Positions 24,766 to 29,055 of a stretch of DNA of 29,055 nt are shown here, piece after piece. Position 1 is the stretch's first letter. Every line of letters begins with the position of its first letter. The position numbers and the translations under genes are program-made. The notes under the pieces were generated by a model that saw only the letters and a program-made list of their open reading frames with translations, was not told where the DNA came from and searched no databases. This DNA comes from CAZTII01 sp964613305 (GTDB lineage: Bacteria; Bacillota_I; Bacilli_A; Erysipelotrichales; Erysipelotrichaceae): NCBI GenBank assembly GCA_964613305.1, contig CAZTII010000019.1, positions 1 to 29,055 of the forward strand, read 5' to 3'.

Positions 24766-25897
24766 ATGAAAAAGGTTTTTTGTATAGCACTTTTATTGTT
24801 TTTATCATCGTGCACGATGAAACAACAAAAAGATGTTGACGGCTGTTTTGTGCGTACAGTTGATATTTCTACAATTAGTAGTTTAATGGGCAATAGTTAC
24901 GGTAAAGATGCGCAAGGAAAAGAATTTGTTTGTTTACAAGGTAATGATATAATGCGTGGAATTTTTATTTATAGTCTTGAAAATAAATATATTGAAGATG
25001 CGTATTCTTTTTATGATGAAGAATATGAAAAACAGCTTGCACTTTATGAAGAAAATGGTGGAGATTCATCAAATTTTTACTTTGATGAATCGTTGTTATT
25101 TCAACGTCTCGATGAAAAAAACTATCAATATGCATATCATGAAGTGGAACGTATGGTGGGCACGATTGATAGGAATAATGGATATTATTTGTATTATGGT
25201 AGAATGCTTGCGTTTGAAAAGTTTTTGGAAAGTGTGATGGGAAAAGGTACGTTATCGATTAAGGATGATTTATTGACGATGAATCAAGTAGAAGGAATTG
25301 TTGGTTATTATCGACATAGTGGAAAACTTGGTAAATATGAATTTACTCGAATCGACATGAAAAAATATATTGATAAAGAGATTTTGATTGAAGGTTTTAG
25401 TGATGACGATTATATTGTTTATTCGATGCCTATAAAAGATTATTTTATAATTGACGATAAATACAAATCAATGTTTAAAAATAAGTTAGAAAAGGAAATT
25501 TGATTTTTTTAAAGATTCTTTAAAAACTAATAAAAAACTACAAGACTTATATTATCAAATTAATAATATGAAAAACAATAAGGTATTTTCTTATACGTGG
25601 CAAGATAGTATTTATGTTGGCAAAGGTTTTGATGAATGGTATGTTGAATGTTTTATCAGTGAACATGATAAAAGAGTATCCGTTATAAATGATGAAAATA
25701 ATGAAGGATGTAGTTATACGTTTGATGAGTAGAAAGAAATGGAACTTATTGAATATGATGAATATTTAAAAAAATCGTGTACGAAAGAAACGGTTGAAAT
25801 TGCAGAACAATTTAAACGAGAAGTTGAAGAATGTTTTGATAGTGTATCCTTAACGATGCAAGAAGTTGAAGAGTATGTCACATTTCATCATAATTAG
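24766..25897 (+). pseudogene. Paralogous lipoprotein 1, frameshift plus nonsense
   Basis: N-terminal signal MKKVFCIALLLFLSSC with a lipobox (Leu-Ser-Ser-Cys16) predicts a membrane-anchored surface lipoprotein. It shares with the next gene the blocks DGCFVRTVDI, LMGNSYGKDAQGKEFVCLQG, MRGIF, RMVGTIDRNNGYYLYYG, MGKGTLSIKDDLLTMNQVE and the end SVSLTMQEVEEYV. The frame stops at 25501-25503 but homology continues in the next frame (FFKDSLKTNKKLQDLYYQI) after an indel between about 25486 and 25503, near short A- and T-runs. That frame meets TAG at 25730 before the true end at 25897. The unknown family has no domain I recognise. The 50 bases upstream match those of lipoprotein 2. Confidence 0.75.
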
Positions 25898-25918
25898 TTT
25901 TGGTTTGTTATAGTGTTC

Positions 25919-25951
25919 TGGAGTAATGCGTAAGCGATTGCTCCATTTTTT
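25919..25951 (+). terminator. Rho-independent terminator after lipoprotein 1
   Basis: TGGAGTAAT pairs with ATTGCTCCA (one G-U), loop GCGTAAGCG (which can extend the stem), then six T. Confidence 0.8.
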
Positions 25952-25986
25952 ATGCTTTTTAACATCACTTTTTATGGATATTTATT

Positions 25987-26002
25987 TCACCCTATAGGGT
26001 GA
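25987..26002. promoter_or_regulatory. Perfect 16-base palindrome upstream of lipoprotein 2
   Basis: TCACCCTATAGGGTGA, centred 55 bases before the ATG. It is the most GC-rich spot in an A+T-rich leader, has no T-run directly after it, and is absent before lipoprotein 1. Likely a protein-binding site. Confidence 0.5.
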
Positions 26003-26049
26003 TTGAAGTTTTTTAATATTAAGATAAACTAATATTATCGAGGTAACGT

Positions 26050-27204
26050 ATGAAAAAGTTGTTTTGCTTAGCGATTATCGTTTTATTGACATCGTGCTCT
26101 TCAACTACGCTTTTATTGCAAAAGAAAAATGGTCAACTACTTAATGGCTGTTATAGTCGAATTGTTGATATCACTAAGGTTAAAAGTTTTATTGGTAATA
26201 GTTATGGTAGAGAAGCTCAAGGTCAAGAATACATTTGTATTGAATCGGATGTTATAATGCGTGGGTTATTTGTAAAGCGGTTAGAAAATAGTTTTGTTGA
26301 AGATGGTTATCGCTTTTATGAACAAGAATATGCTAAACAATTAAAACATCATCTGGATAAAGGATTGGATGAGTCAACTTTCATGTTTGATGAAGTGGAA
26401 TTGTTTAAAAATATTGATGAAAAAAACTATGACTATGTATAGCAAGAGATTGAACGCATGGTTGGAACGATTCAATGGAACAACGGATATTATTTGTATT
26501 ATGGTAAAACAATGATGCATGATGAGTTGATGGAAAGTGTTTTAGGTAAAGGAACATTTTCGCTTAAGGATGATTTATTGGTGATGAATCAAGTGGAATC
26601 GATTGATAGTTATTATCGAAACATTGGCTTTCTTGGTAATGAAAAGTTTAAACGTATGTCGATGGAACAATGGGGTAATGTCGATATTATTGTTGAGGGT
26701 TTTACTAATGATGGATTTCTTAGTTATGTAAAGCCGATGAAATCATATTTATCGTTAAAAGGAGTAAAAAAGATAGTCGATCGATTTAGCGATATGTTGA
26801 ATAAAGAAAATTCATCACTATTATCGTCCGCATTAAAAATTGATAAAAAACTTCAAGATTTATCATTTCAGATTAAACGAAATAAGCTTAGTAACCGAAC
26901 ACTTACATATGCATGGAAAAATAGTGTATATATGAGTAATGATATAGAAAATGGTTATATAGAATGGCTTGTTTCTGATAATAAATCAATTATTTCTGTG
27001 ATTAATACCGAGAATAATTGTGGCTGTAGTTATTTGTTTACTACATTGGAAGAAGTGGGATTAGATGATACTGGGGAACATTTTTATAGTAAATGTACTG
27101 ATAGTACCCTTGAAGTTGCTGTTTCTTTCAAACAAGAAGTGCTATCTTCATTAGATAGCGTATCATTATCGTTAGAAGAGATTGAAGAGTATGTGCGATC
27201 GTAA
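26050..27204 (+). pseudogene. Paralogous lipoprotein 2, interrupted by one TAG
   Basis: Signal MKKLFCLAIIVLLTSC with lipobox Cys16, then NGCYSRIVDI, FIGNSYGREAQGQEYICIE and MRGLF, matching lipoprotein 1. At 26440-26442 the frame meets TAG where paralogue 1 has TAT (Tyr), and continues in the same frame through MVGTIQWNNGYYLYYG, VLGKGTFSLKDDLLVMNQVE, a loop, KKLQDLSFQI, LTYAWKNSVYMS and SVSLSLEEIEEYV. If read through it would be about 384 residues. GAGG lies eight bases before the ATG. It is followed after 22 bases by lipoprotein 3. Function unknown. Confidence 0.75.
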
Positions 27205-27226
27205 TCGTAGAAAAGAGGGAAGTTAC

Positions 27227-28333
27227 ATGAAAAAATTAATGGTGGTATTGTTGGCAGTAATGGTGTTGGCTTCGTGTGGCACTAAAAAAGAAGAAACAGC
27301 GAATCAAAGCGAGGATACAAAAACATTTGCGCCAAATAGTAAGACGAGTAAAATAGAAGGATGTTGGATTAGTAGAACGACACTTTCTGATGACATGGTA
27401 TTTTCGGAGTACTATCTTGGTAGTGAGGCTGAAGAAATTAGTTTCGTCTGTTTTCATCGCGACATGATAATAAAGGGTGAATATCGTCATCGTTTAGAAA
27501 ATCAATTTACTGAAGATTTAATTGAACAAGATGAAGAATATACAGGCGATGTTGATCAAGAGGAAGGGTATGAATACCATGATTTTGTAGAGGATTTACT
27601 GATTGGTGTCTATGAAGAATCAAAAGATGAGATTGAATATGTTGTGAAACGGTATAATGGAGTAAATCTTGGTTCGGCGTTGTATGGTAGAGATAGTAAA
27701 ACATTGAATAAAAAATCACTTGAACTAGAAAGTTTAGAGTGGTTCGGTGAATCGATGATTGAATATGAAGAAATACCAACGAAAACGTATGAACCATTGG
27801 ATGTTTCTAAAGTGAAAAATGAAGATATATTTGATTATAGTTTTGAGAAAAGTGATTTTATTTCGATGAATAAAGGAATGTTTTTTAATTTTGATACGTA
27901 TGCGAAAAAAATTGCTTCTTTTGATAAATTATTGTCTAAGAAAAAAGATATAGAGCGCGATAAAGAAACGTTTCAATCACTTGTAGAAATTGATGAAATA
28001 TTTAGAGAAGAAGAGGATTATTACGATTACTTGTTGACGTTTGGTTGGAAAGAACATGTTGCCTTAACAAGTTTTGCTGATAATGTATATTGCGTATGGA
28101 TAAATGGAACTAAGTTAAAAGAAGTACAGGTTTTCTTTTATGATAACAATAGCTATTGTATTTATGATTTAGATACCCTAAAGCCGCATAAATCTGGTGA
28201 TGTGGCTGGTTATGATTATGTGTGTGATACTGACGCTAAAATGGCCGCTCAAGGAATTTCTATGAAAATGAAAGAGTTGTTGAAGTCAGTGAATCTTACT
28301 GAAAAAGAAATTAATGCGTTTATAAAAGAATAA
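27227..28333 (+). CDS. Paralogous lipoprotein 3, intact
   Basis: 368 residues, signal MKKLMVVLLAVMVLASC with lipobox Leu-Ala-Ser-Cys17. After a low-complexity Glu/Ser/Thr linker, the family core is recognisable though diverged: EGCWISRTTL, FVCFHRDMIIKGEY, LENQFTEDL, ALYGRDSKTLNKKSLEL, YLLTFGWKEHVALTS and the end VNLTEKEINAFIKE. It is very acidic, with many Asp/Glu runs. The start is ATG 27227, six bases after AGAGGGA; the frame is open to 27182 but overlaps the previous gene without need. It is the only unbroken member of the trio. The role is unknown; it faces the outside of the membrane. Confidence 0.8.
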   Translation: MKKLMVVLLAVMVLASCGTKKEETANQSEDTKTFAPNSKTSKIEGCWISRTTLSDDMVFSEYYLGSEAEEISFVCFHRDMIIKGEYRHRLENQFTEDLIEQDEEYTGDVDQEEGYEYHDFVEDLLIGVYEESKDEIEYVVKRYNGVNLGSALYGRDSKTLNKKSLELESLEWFGESMIEYEEIPTKTYEPLDVSKVKNEDIFDYSFEKSDFISMNKGMFFNFDTYAKKIASFDKLLSKKKDIERDKETFQSLVEIDEIFREEEDYYDYLLTFGWKEHVALTSFADNVYCVWINGTKLKEVQVFFYDNNSYCIYDLDTLKPHKSGDVAGYDYVCDTDAKMAAQGISMKMKELLKSVNLTEKEINAFIKE

Positions 28334-28338
28334 AAGAA

Positions 28339-28364
28339 AAGCTTAGCGGATGCTAAGCTTATTT
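28339..28364. terminator. Bidirectional terminator between lipoprotein 3 and minus-strand gene
   Basis: AAGCTTAGC, loop GGAT, GCTAAGCTT followed by ATTTTAT on one side and preceded by AAAAGAA on the other. It overlaps the minus-strand stop codon at 28359-28361. Confidence 0.8.
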
Positions 28365-28979
28365 TATGATGGCTCTTGCTTTTGGACAACGCATGCTAAT
28401 GTATTTGTAGACAAAGTCAAATTGTTGATCTGTTACATAAATCTGATTGAAATTATTACCGTTTAGATAAATGATGTTTTTATGTGGATAAGCGGTAATT
28501 TTTTTAACTTTTTTATAATTGCTCGTTAAGCTGGTTTTGCTTAGTGCTAAAATACTACTTCCCATTGTTGTTACTTGCATGGTCGCAATTCCTAGTAATG
28601 CGAGTACTTCCATCTTTTTTACTTGTTTTTCCATTTGAATATGGACGATGCTTTCTTCACCCATTTCAAAGATTACTTGATATTTGCCGCCATAATTTAA
28701 AGCGACGATAATATATCCGATAAGCGCTAATACAGTGATGACGACCATGGCGATTGCCATAAAGACTCCGGCAAAGGAAAGGGTTTTGATGATATCTCCT
28801 TCAAAATTAATGATTGATAAAAAAACAAGTACAATAATACTAGAAATAAGGAGTACTTTCCAAGTTGTTAGAAAGATTTGTGGTTTTTTCCACATGTTGA
28901 ATTCATACGTCCATCGTAGTATTCCATCATCGTATCGATAGATTCCTTCTACGACTTCTTCCATTTTATTATTTTCCAT
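28359..28979 (-). CDS. Membrane protein of unknown function with three N-terminal hydrophobic segments
   Basis: 206 residues. GGAGG lies five bases before the ATG. The N-terminal cytoplasmic part contains YRYDDGILRWTYEFNMW, then hydrophobic segments at about 44-62, 67-92 (perhaps two passes) and a weaker stretch MEVLALLGIATMQ. The C-terminal half, KYQVIFEMGEESIVHIQME and NIIYLNGNNFNQIYVT followed by QQFDFVYKYIS, looks like a PH-like beta barrel (a bPH-type layout: strands plus final helix). That reading is structural guesswork. Transcribed towards the lipoprotein cluster and ending at the shared terminator. No promoter was picked in 28980-29055, which is A+T-rich. Confidence 0.65.
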   Translation of the reverse strand: MENNKMEEVVEGIYRYDDGILRWTYEFNMWKKPQIFLTTWKVLLISSIIVLVFLSIINFEGDIIKTLSFAGVFMAIAMVVITVLALIGYIIVALNYGGKYQVIFEMGEESIVHIQMEKQVKKMEVLALLGIATMQVTTMGSSILALSKTSLTSNYKKVKKITAYPHKNIIYLNGNNFNQIYVTDQQFDFVYKYISMRCPKARAIIK

Positions 28980-29055
28980 AAGTACCTCCGCTTATGTATA
29001 TTATAACGTATATTCATGAAATGTTGTTTTTTTATTTAAATATTTGATACCATAT

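Noticed and set aside
24956..25237. Met-rich 93-codon open frame inside lipoprotein 1
   Set aside because: It is an out-of-frame shadow with no ribosome site; the paralogue alignment supports the lipoprotein frame.
10324..27204. Reassigned stop codons (TAA/TAG read as Tyr or another residue) to explain the split genes
   Set aside because: TAA and TAG end many other genes here exactly before terminators (macro gene, permease copy 2, corrected gapA), and frameshifts also occur, so point breaks or errors explain the data better.

Overview
The window is A+T-rich, uses ordinary TAA/TAG/TGA stops, has strong AGGAGG ribosome sites and short hairpin-plus-T-run terminators. This fits a low-GC Firmicute, and the style of the IS element, the glycolytic gene and the lipoproteins suggests Erysipelotrichales or a close relative. 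The lineage is an inference. No rRNA, tRNA or CRISPR array was seen. One 100-N block (17260-17359) shows that this is a draft scaffold.

Layout. 1-4100 is a mobile-DNA scrapyard. It holds a frameshifted IS1634-type transposase running off the left edge, a decayed copy of the start of an AlbA_2/ATPase gene, the intact AlbA_2/ATPase gene (1990-3357), and the frameshifted tail and right end of an IS200/IS605-like element. 4345-5365 carries a UPF0158 gene and a membrane-anchored XRE regulator. 5395-7459 is a compact arsenic operon (arsR, ArsP-type permease, CxxC mini-thioredoxin, arsenate reductase) behind a sigma-A promoter that overlaps a perfect ArsR-type operator. It is followed by two DJ-1/PfpI genes, the second probably catalytically altered. 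8632-10313 holds a macro-domain protein with a helical C-terminal domain and a von Willebrand A protein. 10324-12717 (minus) is a DUF2207 membrane protein cut in two by one in-frame stop. 12836-14043 is a DUF134 regulator with a Cys-rich tail, overlapped by an MBL-fold hydrolase; a methyltransferase follows.

14869-17565 is a tandem duplication of an ArsB/NhaD/SLC13-type permease. Copy 1 has a single Tyr-to-stop change. Copy 2 contains the assembly gap, which is probably a repeat-collapse artefact. 17641-23535 is a tightly packed six-gene surface-glycan operon: sugar-nucleotide reductase, sugar isomerase, glycosyltransferase, FAD oxidoreductase, GtrB-like glycosyltransferase and a polytopic membrane protein. 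gapA follows, with a frameshift just before its C-terminus. 24766-28333 is a tandem family of three large paralogous lipoproteins, two of them broken. A minus-strand membrane protein ends the window.

The most striking overall pattern is the number of genes broken by a single base change, including gapA, which is normally indispensable. Either this lineage is degrading genes or the sequence contains errors; read-level checks are needed before any of these breaks is treated as biology. The least-described biology is the lipoprotein family, the six-gene glycan cluster with its four-cysteine oxidoreductase, the active/inactive DJ-1 pair beside the ars operon, and the macro-helical protein next to a vWA protein.
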